A stretch of 64,000 nucleotides of DNA from NCBI GenBank assembly GCA_044222245.1, contig JBGANQ010000027.1, positions 26,877-90,876 on the forward strand, given 5' to 3'. The notes beneath the pieces were generated by a model. It saw nothing but the letters and a program-made list of their open reading frames with translations, was not told where the DNA came from and ran no database searches. Source of the stretch: CALFML01 sp044222245. Lineage in GTDB: Bacteria > Myxococcota_A > Polyangia > Palsa-1104 > JAEUJZ01. The first letter of the stretch is position 1. Each line of letters starts with the position of its first letter. Shown here in pieces: positions 1-13,400 of the stretch. Made by a program: the position numbers and the translations under genes.

Positions 1-2
1 GC

Positions 3-2060
<2,058 letters not shown>

Positions 2061-2164
2061 CGGCAGGGACGAGCTCACCGCCTAGATTTCGCCGTCCGTG
2101 ACGGCTTAGTACACTTTGCGGCGGCCACCGGCCGCCTGGGCACGCAGGCAACAAGGAGATCCTC

Positions 2165-3901
<1,737 letters not shown>

Positions 3902-3954
3902 GCGGTCCCCCGCTGCCCGCCGGCTCCCTCGCGGGGGCCGCGCCTCTGTCTACA

Positions 3955-4024
3955 CTCCGACCTCTACGCTCTGACCTTTTCGCTTCGGCCTCTGTGCTTC
4001 GGCCTCTTCGCTTCGGCCTGCTCG
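3955..4024. repeat. five tandem 14-bp units in a convergent gap
   Basis: Five back-to-back 14-base units lie at 3955, 3969, 3983, 3997 and 4011, all resembling CTTCGGCCTCTTCG. The last three are nearly identical and the first two have diverged. The array fills the 3' gap between the dehydratase-like gene (+) and the phosphate transporter (-), ending just before the transporter's stop codon. Confidence 0.8.
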
Positions 4025-4026
4025 CT

Positions 4027-5061
4027 CTAGAAGATCAGGCTGAGGGCGTGGTAGGTGCCGTAGGCAATCAGGCCGCTGACGGGGACGGTCAGGACCCAGG
4101 CGGTGACGATGTTGCCGGCGACGCCCCAGCGAACCGCGGACAGGCGACGCGCGGCGCCGACGCCCATGATGCTGGCGCTGATGCAGTGGGTGGTCGACAC
4201 GGGGATGCCGAACTTGCTGGCGGCCAGGATGGTGACGGCGCCGGCGGTCTCGGCGACGAAGCCCTGCAGCGGGGTGATGCGGATGATCTTGCTGCCCATG
4301 GTCTTGATGATGCGCTGGCCGCCGGCGGCGGTGCCCAGGGCGATCGCGCCGGCGCAGGCGACGATGACCCACAGGGGCACGGTGTGCTTGTCGCTGGCGT
4401 CGCCGGGCAGCATCCACGCCGGTAGCATGTCGCTGTGGTGGCCGGCGACCATCGACAAGAGGGCCAGGGTGATGATGCCCATCGACTTCTGGGCGTCGTT
4501 GGAGCCGTGCGCGAACGCCATCAGGCTCGCCGACAAAAGCTGCGCCCGCCGCGACATGACGTGCACGGTGGCGGTGCGGGCGCGGCGCAGCAGCCAGACC
4601 ATGCCGATCATCAGAAACAGGCCCAAAAAGAAGCCGATCGCCGGCGAGCTCACCAGCGGCACCAGCACCTTCTTGTACAGCGCCCCCCACGAGAAGGCGT
4701 GCACGCCGCCGCGCGCCACCACCGCCCCGGCCAGCGCGCCGATGAGGGCGTGCGAGGAGCTCGACGGGATGCCCAGCCACCAGGTGAGCAGGTTCCACAG
4801 GCTCGCGGCGACCAGCGTCGCCAGCACCACCACCTGGGTGACCAGCGCCGGATCGGCAAAGCCGCTGGCGATGGTCTTGGCGACCGCGGTGCCGGTACAG
4901 GCGCCGACGAAGTTGAGCAGCGCCGCCAGCAGCACCGCGGTGCGCACCGGCAAAACGCCGGTCGAGACCACGGTGGCGATGGCGTTGGCGGCGTCGTGGA
5001 AGCCGTTTATGTAGTCGAAGATGAGGGCAAAGACTATGACCAGGACAAGCAGGGTCAACAT
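4027..5061 (-). CDS. pit: Pit family inorganic phosphate transporter
   Basis: 344 residues, typical for bacterial low-affinity Pit permeases. The N-terminal signature FDYINGFHDAANAIATVV and the second-half repeat FAHGSNDAQKSMGIITLAL are the paired PiT motifs with the substrate-binding Asn/Asp residues. GIPSSSSHALIGALAG and the C-terminal GIPVSTTHCISASIMGVG are the matching internal-duplication segments. About ten hydrophobic segments place it in the inner membrane, carrying phosphate with a cation. It sits 60 bases downstream of a DUF47 gene on the same strand, the usual pit accessory arrangement. Confidence 0.95.
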   Translation of the reverse strand: MLTLLVLVIVFALIFDYINGFHDAANAIATVVSTGVLPVRTAVLLAALLNFVGACTGTAVAKTIASGFADPALVTQVVVLATLVAASLWNLLTWWLGIPSSSSHALIGALAGAVVARGGVHAFSWGALYKKVLVPLVSSPAIGFFLGLFLMIGMVWLLRRARTATVHVMSRRAQLLSASLMAFAHGSNDAQKSMGIITLALLSMVAGHHSDMLPAWMLPGDASDKHTVPLWVIVACAGAIALGTAAGGQRIIKTMGSKIIRITPLQGFVAETAGAVTILAASKFGIPVSTTHCISASIMGVGAARRLSAVRWGVAGNIVTAWVLTVPVSGLIAYGTYHALSLIF

Positions 5062-5121
5062 GGCGGCAGAACCTGAAATAGGTCTACAAGGCGGGAAATC
5101 AGCGAGCGAGAGGCGGGCAGC

Positions 5122-5766
5122 CTACGCATGCTTGATCGCCACGTTCTCGAGAACGTCGGCGGCGTCTTGGCAGCTGTTGAGCGCGGCTTCCAGGGCGTTG
5201 AGCACCGCCTGCTGGCGCAGGAGCTCTTTGGCGTCGACCGCCGGGTCCTTGAACAGGGCCGCCATCTCGGTCTGGTAGATCGCGTCGCCGCGCTTCTCGA
5301 TGGCGACGATCTGCATGCGCGCCGGGGCGAGCTTGTCGAGCTGGTGCTGGCGGATGCTCGGCACCGTCTCGCGCAGCACCGTGGTGCCCTCGCTGAGCAG
5401 CTGCAGGAGCTCGCGCAGCGCCTGGGTCAGCTCGCGCACCACATACGACACACACGACTGCGCGGCGCTATACATGTAGTCAAGGACGTTGTCGAGCGCG
5501 GTGGCCAGCGAGTGGATGTCCTCGCGGTCGATCGGCGTTACGTAGGTCTCGTCCAGGGCCAGCATCACCGAGCGCACCATGTCGTCGCCGCGGTGCTCCA
5601 GCTGGTGGATCTGGGTGAGCAGGTGGTGGATGTTGCCGCCCGGAGTCGAGGGGAAATCCAGCATGATCTTGGCGGCGTCCGAGATCACCTCGGCGTGATC
5701 TTCGAACAGCTTGAAGAACCTGTCGTCCTTGGGAAGCAGCCAACGGATGAGTGCTTGTATCGGCAT
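5122..5766 (-). CDS. DUF47 / PhoU-like Pit accessory protein
   Basis: 214 residues, almost entirely helical, with E/DxxxD-type metal-binding patterns as in PhoU-like proteins (HQLEHRGDDMVRSV near residue 52; ALDNVLDYMYSAAQ near 91; AIEKRGDAIYQTEM near 150). The length fits the DUF47 family (also called pit accessory protein). Members are cytoplasmic helical bundles that usually lie beside pit genes and are thought to regulate phosphate uptake. It is first in a two-gene operon with the transporter. I see no clear Pho box upstream. Confidence 0.92.
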   Translation of the reverse strand: MPIQALIRWLLPKDDRFFKLFEDHAEVISDAAKIMLDFPSTPGGNIHHLLTQIHQLEHRGDDMVRSVMLALDETYVTPIDREDIHSLATALDNVLDYMYSAAQSCVSYVVRELTQALRELLQLLSEGTTVLRETVPSIRQHQLDKLAPARMQIVAIEKRGDAIYQTEMAALFKDPAVDAKELLRQQAVLNALEAALNSCQDAADVLENVAIKHA

Positions 5767-5900
5767 TCGCTGCGGTCTCCGAGATAGGGCGGCGCGGAGT
5801 CTGCCCTACGCGCAGTGATGATACCAGCACAAAACTCGCTTGCGTAAGCCACGTTCGCGACCTGCGGCTACCCTCTGCAAGCTTGCGATCACGACCGCCC

Positions 5901-5963
5901 GGCCAGGTCCCGGCCAGGTCCCGGCCAGGTCCCGGCCGCCAGGTCCCGGCCAGGCCCGGCCAC
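5901..5963. repeat. tandem 11-bp GGCCAGGTCCC repeat
   Basis: Three perfect 11-base units (5901, 5912, 5923) are followed by three imperfect ones, in the gap between the start of the DUF47 gene and the stop of the TolC-like gene. The unit is GGCCAGGTCCC. The array lies 135-200 bases upstream of the DUF47-pit operon and immediately downstream of tolC. Confidence 0.85.
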
Positions 5964-5975
5964 GTCGGGCGCTGC

Positions 5976-7430
5976 CTACGGGCCGCCGGCGCGCCCGTCG
6001 GCGGCCGGGAAGTAGCCGCTGGCGATGAGCAGGTCGAGGTGGGCCTGGCGCCGGGTGTCCTCGACCAGAGCGGCGGCGATGGCGGCGTCGCGGGCGCGCC
6101 GCTCGGCGTCCACGACCTCGAGGTTGGTGGTCGCGCCGGCGCGGTAGGCCAGGGTCGTCAGCTGCACCGCCTGGGCGGCCAGCTCGGCGGCACGGCGCGA
6201 GGCCTGGCCGGCCTGCTCGGCGCGCTGCAGCGCCTCGTGCGCCGCCCGCACCTCCGAGCGCGCCTGCCGCTGCCCCTGCTGGATGTTAAGCTTGCTCTGG
6301 GTGTACAGCGCCAGGCGCTCGTGCTGCACCCCGTAGCGCAGGCCGCCGTCGTAGAGCGGCACGGTCAGGCTAAGCAGCGCCTGCCAGCCGAGCAGCGGCT
6401 GGGTCAGCGTCGGCGGGTTCTGGTAAAACGGCCCCACCGAGCCGACCAGCGTCGGCAGGTAGTCGACCCAGCTGTCGCGGAAAAGCCGCGCCGCCGCCCA
6501 CGCCCGCAGCTGCAGGAGCCGCAGATCGCCGCGCAGGACCAGCGCATCGTCGCCCAGTCGCTCCGCCCCGCCGCCGAGCTCGGGGGGCACCGCGAGCTCG
6601 GGGTCGCCCGCGCAGTCCACCGCCTGATCGGCCCCGACGAGCACGCCCAGCGCCTCGCGGGCCCGCACGAGCGCGCTGTGGGCCGCCTCCAGCTGCGCCT
6701 CGCTCGTCGCCAGCTCCTGCCCGGCGCGCACCTGGTCCAGGTAGTTGCCGACACCGCCCTGGTAGCGCTGCGCGGCATACTGGTAGTGGGCCTGCGCGAC
6801 GTCGCGGGCGCTGGTGCTGACCTGCAGCAGCCGCCCCTGGGTGACCACCGCCAGGTAGGCCCGCGCGGTGGCGATCGCCAGCATCCGGCCCGTCTCGCGG
6901 GCGCCGCCCTGGGCGACCTTCACCGCGTCGGCGGCGTGCAGCCACTGCGCCCACCGCGAGGGGGCGAGCAGCGGCGCCGCCACCGTCAGGTTCCCGGCCA
7001 GCTGGTTGGCCCCGGCGATGACGCGGCCGCTGCCCGGCGGCCCGTCCGCCGACTCAAGGACGCGATCGCCGTCGAGCCGCAGGTAGCTGACGGCCAGGCT
7101 CAGGGTCGGCAGGGCGCCGGCGCGGGCCTGCTCGACCAGGGCCTGGGCGCGCCGGATGTCCTGCTGGGCGGCTAGCACGGTGGGGTTGCGGCGCAGCGCC
7201 TGCTCGATCGCCTCTTCGAAGGTGAGCCGCGTCGACTCGGGGTCACTGGCGGCGGGGCGCGGGCTTGCCGGCAAGGGCTGCGACTCGAGCGGGGCCGCGG
7301 CGCCAGCGATCCTGGGCAGCAGCGCGAGCACCGCCGTCGCCAGCCAGCCGTTGCGGGTCCGCGCTCGCGCCCCTGATTTGGCCGCCCCGCGGCACCTGCA
7401 CACAGAAGGAGTCGTCTTCACGGCTCTCAT
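5976..7430 (-). CDS. TolC-family outer membrane efflux protein
   Basis: 484 residues, the usual TolC/OEP length. The N-terminus has a basic segment then a hydrophobic stretch (GWLATAVLALLPRIAGAAA) consistent with a signal peptide. Two duplicated OEP halves are visible: LTFEEAIEQALRRNPTVLAA starts the first, and a second long-helix region runs to the end with YRAGATTNLEVVDAERR, a strong family signature. YQGGVGNYLDQVRAGQEL is the equivalent signature in the first half. It would form a trimeric outer-membrane channel for an RND, ABC or type I exporter. No inner-membrane pump or adaptor is adjacent, so it may serve a pump encoded elsewhere. It starts 24 bases after the sugar-kinase stop and may be cotranscribed with it. 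Confidence 0.92.
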   Translation of the reverse strand: MRAVKTTPSVCRCRGAAKSGARARTRNGWLATAVLALLPRIAGAAAPLESQPLPASPRPAASDPESTRLTFEEAIEQALRRNPTVLAAQQDIRRAQALVEQARAGALPTLSLAVSYLRLDGDRVLESADGPPGSGRVIAGANQLAGNLTVAAPLLAPSRWAQWLHAADAVKVAQGGARETGRMLAIATARAYLAVVTQGRLLQVSTSARDVAQAHYQYAAQRYQGGVGNYLDQVRAGQELATSEAQLEAAHSALVRAREALGVLVGADQAVDCAGDPELAVPPELGGGAERLGDDALVLRGDLRLLQLRAWAAARLFRDSWVDYLPTLVGSVGPFYQNPPTLTQPLLGWQALLSLTVPLYDGGLRYGVQHERLALYTQSKLNIQQGQRQARSEVRAAHEALQRAEQAGQASRRAAELAAQAVQLTTLAYRAGATTNLEVVDAERRARDAAIAAALVEDTRRQAHLDLLIASGYFPAADGRAGGP

Positions 7431-7454
7431 CTCTATGTGAGATGGCTGGTGCGG

Positions 7455-8495
7455 TCAAACTGGCGGCTCGGCGCTCCGTCGCGGCACCGCAGTGGTGGCG
7501 CCCAGGGCGGTGCAGGCGCGCGCCCCCAGGTGGTTGCCGCGCAGGCAGGCCCGCTTCATCTGGTCGATGGTGAGGGCGCGCAGCCGCTCGCGCAGGTCCT
7601 CGGGCCCCGGGCCGCCGAGCTGGCCGATGATGCCGGACAGCAGCCCTGCAGTGTAGGCATCGCCGGCCCCGGTCTTGTCGACGACCGTGACCGACTCAGC
7701 GGCGAAGAACGCCTGGCCGGCGTGGCAGTCGAGGTAGCTGCCGCTCTCGCCCAGGGTGATGACGACCACCGCCGGCCCGAGCTTGCGCACTGCGGCGGCG
7801 GCGGCCTCCAAGCTTTCGGTGCCGCACAGCGGCAGCAGCTCCTCGCGGGTGAGCTTGACCACGTCGCAGCGGGCAAACAGCTGGCGCAGAAGCGGCGGCG
7901 CCTCCTTGGGCTCGGGCCACAGGTGCGAGCGCAGGTTGACGTCGCACGAGACCAGCTTGCCGGCGCGCTGGCGGGTGGCCAGCTCCAGCGCCTTGTAGGT
8001 CGCCGCCCGCGCCGGCTCGCGGGCGAGCGTCGAGCTGCCAAAGTGGAACCAGCGGCCGCGGCCAAGCCGCGCCGGCTCCAGCTCGCCCGGCGAGATCATC
8101 ATGTCCGCCGACGGGTGCCGGTAAAAAAGAAACGAGCGGCCGCCGCTCGGGCTCACCGCGACGAAGGTGACGCCGGTGCGGGCGCTCTTGTGGGTGCCGA
8201 CGCTATCGACGACCACCCCCTCGCTGGCGAGCTGCCGCTGGATGAAGCGCCCGAACGCGTCGGCGCCGACCAGGGTGCACAGCGCCACCCGCAGCCCCTG
8301 CCGGCTCAGGTTGACTGCCAGGTTGCACGGGGCGCCGCCGAGGTAACGGACGAAGCGGTCGACCTCTTCCAGGGGGACGCCGGGCTTTTCGGGGAACATG
8401 TCCACCAGCGCCTCGCCGAACACCACCACGTCGGCGGGCAGCGCCGGCACGGCCGGGTGCGCAGAGGGGATCGCGGACGGGTTTACTGACGGCAT
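7455..8495 (-). CDS. PfkB-family carbohydrate kinase (fructokinase-like)
   Basis: 346 residues. It has the two PfkB signatures: YLGGAPCNLAVNLSRQGLRV near residue 50 (substrate-binding region, fructokinase-like in wording) and DKTGAGDAYTAGLLSGII near residue 270 (anion hole and catalytic Asp). VVVFGEALVDMFPE at the start is the usual first strand. It phosphorylates a sugar or sugar-like alcohol with ATP in the cytoplasm; fructose is the best guess from GGAPCN but is not proven. The C-terminal ~50 residues, after the PfkB fold, include ACLRGNHLGARACTALGATT, as in other fructokinase-like members. Confidence 0.9.
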   Translation of the reverse strand: MPSVNPSAIPSAHPAVPALPADVVVFGEALVDMFPEKPGVPLEEVDRFVRYLGGAPCNLAVNLSRQGLRVALCTLVGADAFGRFIQRQLASEGVVVDSVGTHKSARTGVTFVAVSPSGGRSFLFYRHPSADMMISPGELEPARLGRGRWFHFGSSTLAREPARAATYKALELATRQRAGKLVSCDVNLRSHLWPEPKEAPPLLRQLFARCDVVKLTREELLPLCGTESLEAAAAAVRKLGPAVVVITLGESGSYLDCHAGQAFFAAESVTVVDKTGAGDAYTAGLLSGIIGQLGGPGPEDLRERLRALTIDQMKRACLRGNHLGARACTALGATTAVPRRSAEPPV

Positions 8496-8600
8496 ACCCC
8501 TGTAGCTTAGTATACCTGAGGGCCGTTTCGCGCGCTGCGTGCGGACGCGGCGTGGCCCCGCTCAGCCGGGGTCACCTGCTGACGCCGGCCGCCGTCACGG

Positions 8601-9428
8601 CTAGAGGGCGGCGACGCCGGCGGCGTTGAGCTTGGCGATGAACTCGATGGCGCGCAGGTCGCGGCCCAGGTGGTGCCGCAGCACCGCCACCAGCAGCTCG
8701 CGGCAGACCCGCTGCACGGCGCGCGGCAGCGCCAGCTCGGCCAGCACCGCCGGCACCAGCGGCGTCGCCTCCAGGTGGCGCAGCGCCGCCCGCACCTCGG
8801 CGCTCAGCCCGCCGCCCAGCGAGCCGAGGTGGGTCGGAATCGGCCCCAGCCAGCACGAGTCCGGGCACAGCACGCCGCCGCGGGCGATGTCCAGCGGCAC
8901 CAGCGGCAGCTCGGGCACGTCGTGGCCGCAGGCCGCGCACTCGCGCAGCTGCAGCGCCAGGCCGACCTCGCGCAAAAGGCCCAGCTCGTAGACCCGCAGC
9001 GCCTCGGCGGCCGGCCGCGCTTCCAGGGGCAGCCCGTCGAGGTACTGAAGGAGCTGCAAGGTCAGCTGCAGCACCGCCGGCTCGGGCTCGTGCGGCGGGC
9101 ACAGGTGCAGGCACAGCTCCAGGGCGTAGCAGGCGTGGCTGAAGCGGCCGAGCTCCTGCGGCAGGCGGGCAAAGCCGCGGCTTGTGTGCAGGTCCTCCAG
9201 CAGCCACAGCTCCTGGCCGCGGCGCTCGCGCAGCGTCGCCTCGCCGTAGCCAAAGGGCGACAGCGCCGCCCCGAACCGCCGCTTGCTCGCCCGCGCCCCC
9301 TTGGCCAGCACCGACAGCTTGCCGTGCGCCGCGGTGAGCAGCGTGACCACGCGGTCGGACTCGCCGAAGTTTACCACCCGCAGCACCAGCGCCGGGGTGA
9401 CGATCGCAGGCTGGGCGGCGGCGCGCAT
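8601..9428 (-). CDS. recO: DNA repair protein RecO
   Basis: 275 residues, close to the family norm. The N-terminal OB fold shows VLRVVNFGESDRVVTLLT and LSVLAKGARASKRRFGAAL, which is diagnostic of RecO. The middle helical region contains a zinc-finger-like set, CAACGHD near residue 165 and LCPDSC near 187; the second pair is C-x3-C instead of C-x2-C. RecO binds ssDNA and helps RecR load RecA onto SSB-coated DNA in the RecF pathway. Its ATG is three bases after the epimerase stop, implying translational coupling. Confidence 0.93.
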   Translation of the reverse strand: MRAAAQPAIVTPALVLRVVNFGESDRVVTLLTAAHGKLSVLAKGARASKRRFGAALSPFGYGEATLRERRGQELWLLEDLHTSRGFARLPQELGRFSHACYALELCLHLCPPHEPEPAVLQLTLQLLQYLDGLPLEARPAAEALRVYELGLLREVGLALQLRECAACGHDVPELPLVPLDIARGGVLCPDSCWLGPIPTHLGSLGGGLSAEVRAALRHLEATPLVPAVLAELALPRAVQRVCRELLVAVLRHHLGRDLRAIEFIAKLNAAGVAAL

Positions 9429-9431
9429 GGG

Positions 9432-10400
<969 letters not shown>

Positions 10401-10450
10401 GGGCGCGCATGCTACCGCAAAGCCGCGCCGCCAGGGGGATGCCGCGGGGA

Positions 10451-13400
10451 TTACTTGCCGAAGGGGTTGCGCAGCCCGACCTGATCCGCGGAGGCCTTGG
10501 GCTTGCCCGCCGGCTTGCCCCCCGCCGCGGGCGGCTTGCTGTCGGCGGCGGGCTTGCTGTCACCAGCGGGCTTGCTGTCACCAGCGGGCTTGCTGTCACC
10601 AGCGGGCTTGCTGTCACCAGCGGGCTTGCCGGCCGGCAGCGGCGCGCGCGGCGGCGGAGCCGCAGGGTCCGGCCGGGCGCCAGGGTCGGGGACCGCGGGC
10701 CGTGCCGCTGCCGCGCCGCCCGGCTTGGTCCACTGGCTCACCCGCGGCGGACCTACTGCGGCCACGCTGGCCAGCCGCAGCGGGGGCAGCGCCACCGCGC
10801 CGCGGTGCAGCACCAGGGAGTCGATCGGGCCGCTCACCGCAGCCGGCGGCGCCGCCTTCGCAGTCGTCGGGGCGGTGGGCGGTCGCGGTGCCTCACCCTT
10901 ATTCTCGGCGGCCGGCTCGCCGTGCGTCGCGCTCGGCGCGACCTCGGCACCGGACCCGCTGGCCGCGGTTCCCGGAGCGACAGGCGCCTCGACCGGCTTG
11001 TAGGTATTCTGCAGCACGAGCAGCGCGATCAGCGCGCCGATGACCCCGGACAGCACCGAGGTCATGGCCAGCGTCGCCACCAGCTGCCGCGTGGTCAGGG
11101 TGACGCCGCCCGGCTCGTGCGCCGGCGGCACCGGCGCCATCGACGGGTTCATCATCCCCGGCAGGGCCGCCGCGGACATCATCGCCGAGAAATCGCCCTC
11201 CGGGCGCCCGGGGACGCTGCCCGAGATATGCGGCATCGAGGCCGACCCGCCCTGGGGCAGCGGCATCGCCGGGTGCAGGCCCGAAGGCAGCGGCTGCCCG
11301 ATCATCGGCGTCATCGCCTGCGGCATGACCTGCGACGGCGAGCGGACGGCAGCAGCGAGCTGGGCGGCCGTATAGCCGCTGCTCAAGTCGGGACGGATCC
11401 CGGCGGCCGCCAGCTGCGCCGCCGAGTAACTGGCGCTCAGATCCGCCCGCGGATCCGGCTGCACCGCCCAGGCCGAGCTGCCGGTGGTGGACCCGGGCGG
11501 CGCGACCTGCACCGCCGGGTCGGGGGCTCGCATCCCCGCTGCCGCCAGCTGCGCCGCCGTGTAGCTCGCGCTCGGGTCGGGGGCTCGCATCCCCGCTGCC
11601 GCCAGCTGCGCCGCCGTGTAGCTCGCGCTCGGGTCAGGGGCTCGCATCCCCGCTGCCGCCAGCTGCGCCGCCGTGTAGCTCGCGCTCGGGTCAGGGGCTC
11701 GCATCCCCGCCGCTGCCAGCTGCGCCGCCGTGTAGCTCGCGCTCGGGTCGGGGGCTCGCATCCCCGCCGCTGCCAGCTGCGCCGCTGTGTAGCTCGTGCT
11801 CGGGTCGGGGGCGCGCAGCCCCGCCGCCATCGGGGCGGCTGCCTGGCCGGTGCCAAGGTCCGCGCGCGGGGTCGGCAGGCTCGCGCGGGCGGGGCTGCGC
11901 GTGCTCGAGCCGGGCTGCGCAGTCTGCGCGCTCTGGGCGGTGGGGTCCGGCATGCGGATGCCAGCGGCGGCGAGCTGGGCGGCCGAGTAGGCACCGCTGC
12001 CTTCTCTTGCCGGGGGGACCGCGGAGGCCGCGGGACCCGAGCTCACCTGGAGCGATGCGTAGCCGCTGCTCGTCTCGGGGGCCGACGCCGTGTTGGCGAC
12101 GACGGCGGGCACCGCGGTGCGGCCGGTGATCTCGTTGGACAGCGCGCCCGCGGGGGCAGCGGCGCCGGGGCTGAGCGGCTCGCCGGCCGATGGCCGCGCG
12201 AGCGGGCGGCGGAAGCGCCCGGTGTCGTCAGCGTTCATCGCCACCGGGGCCACCGGAGCCGCCGGGGCCGCTGGCTCGGCAGCTGGCTCGTCCTCCACCA
12301 GCGTCTGGACCTGGCGGATGACCTGCAGCGCCTGGGTCACCCGGGTCACCCGGGCGACGTTGGCCATGCGCGCCGCCTCGGCGACCTTGGCCCGCTTCTC
12401 GGCGTCCATGACCTGGCGGAACAGCGCCTGATCCTGGGCGCGGACATCTTCGGCTGCCTCGACGGCGGCGGCCAGCTCGGCGGCCTCGCGGGCGCGCGCC
12501 GCCGCCGCCTCTTCCTGGGCGCGGCGGGCGGCCAGCACCTGCTGCTCGATCTCGGCGGCGTCGCTGCTCGCCTGCTTGGCGGCGGCGGCGGCGGCGGCGG
12601 CCTCGGCCTGGGCGCGCTCGGCTTCGGCCTCGGCGCGCCGCGCCGCCTCGGTGCGCGCGCGCATCGCCGCGGCGGGAATGGGCGGCGGGATTGTCCGATC
12701 GGGCTTGTCCTCGGACAACAGCAGGTCGAAGCCGTCTTCCCACAGCGCCGCTTCGTCGATGGACTCGACCGCCTGCTTGGCGGCGGCGGCCTCGCGCTGC
12801 TTGGCCTCGGCCGCTTGCCGGGCCGCCTCGGCCTCCCGCTGCCGGGCCTCGACCTCGGCCTGCTTGGCGGCGCGCGCCTGCTCGGCCTGCTCGGCCTGCT
12901 GCTGCGCCTTGAGCTCGAGCTCGGCCTGCCGGCGCACCGCCTCGGCCCGCTCGGCCTCGCGACGCTCGGCAGCCCGCAGCTCGGCCTCCAGCCGTGCCGC
13001 TTCCTTGCGCCCGGCCTCCGCCGCTTGCGCCTCTGCCTGGGCCTTGGCCGCCTCTTCGGCGGCACGCCGCTCGGCCTCGGTGCGCTCGGCCTCCAGGCGC
13101 TGCGCCTGCCGCTGCGCCTCGGCAAGCAGCTCGGCCTGCTGGGGATCGGCCTTGGCCTCGGCGCGAGCTGGCCGCGGCTCCCCCGCCACGTCCTTGGCCG
13201 CCAGCTTGGGCACCGGCCGGCTCAGCTCCCACTCGGCGCGCATGCGGCCCAGGGTCTCCTGGCGGGCCTGCTCCAGGAGCCGCCTTTGCATCTCCTGCGC
13301 TGCTGCCTGGTCGCGCTGCTGGCGCTCCTTGGTCTCGGTCTCGCGGTTCTTCTTGGCCGCCTCGGCGCGGGCGAGGACGGCGGCGCGGCCCTCTTCGATG

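Noticed and set aside
11521..11805. CRISPR-like array
   Set aside because: The 57-base units are contiguous without spacers and keep one reading frame inside a gene.
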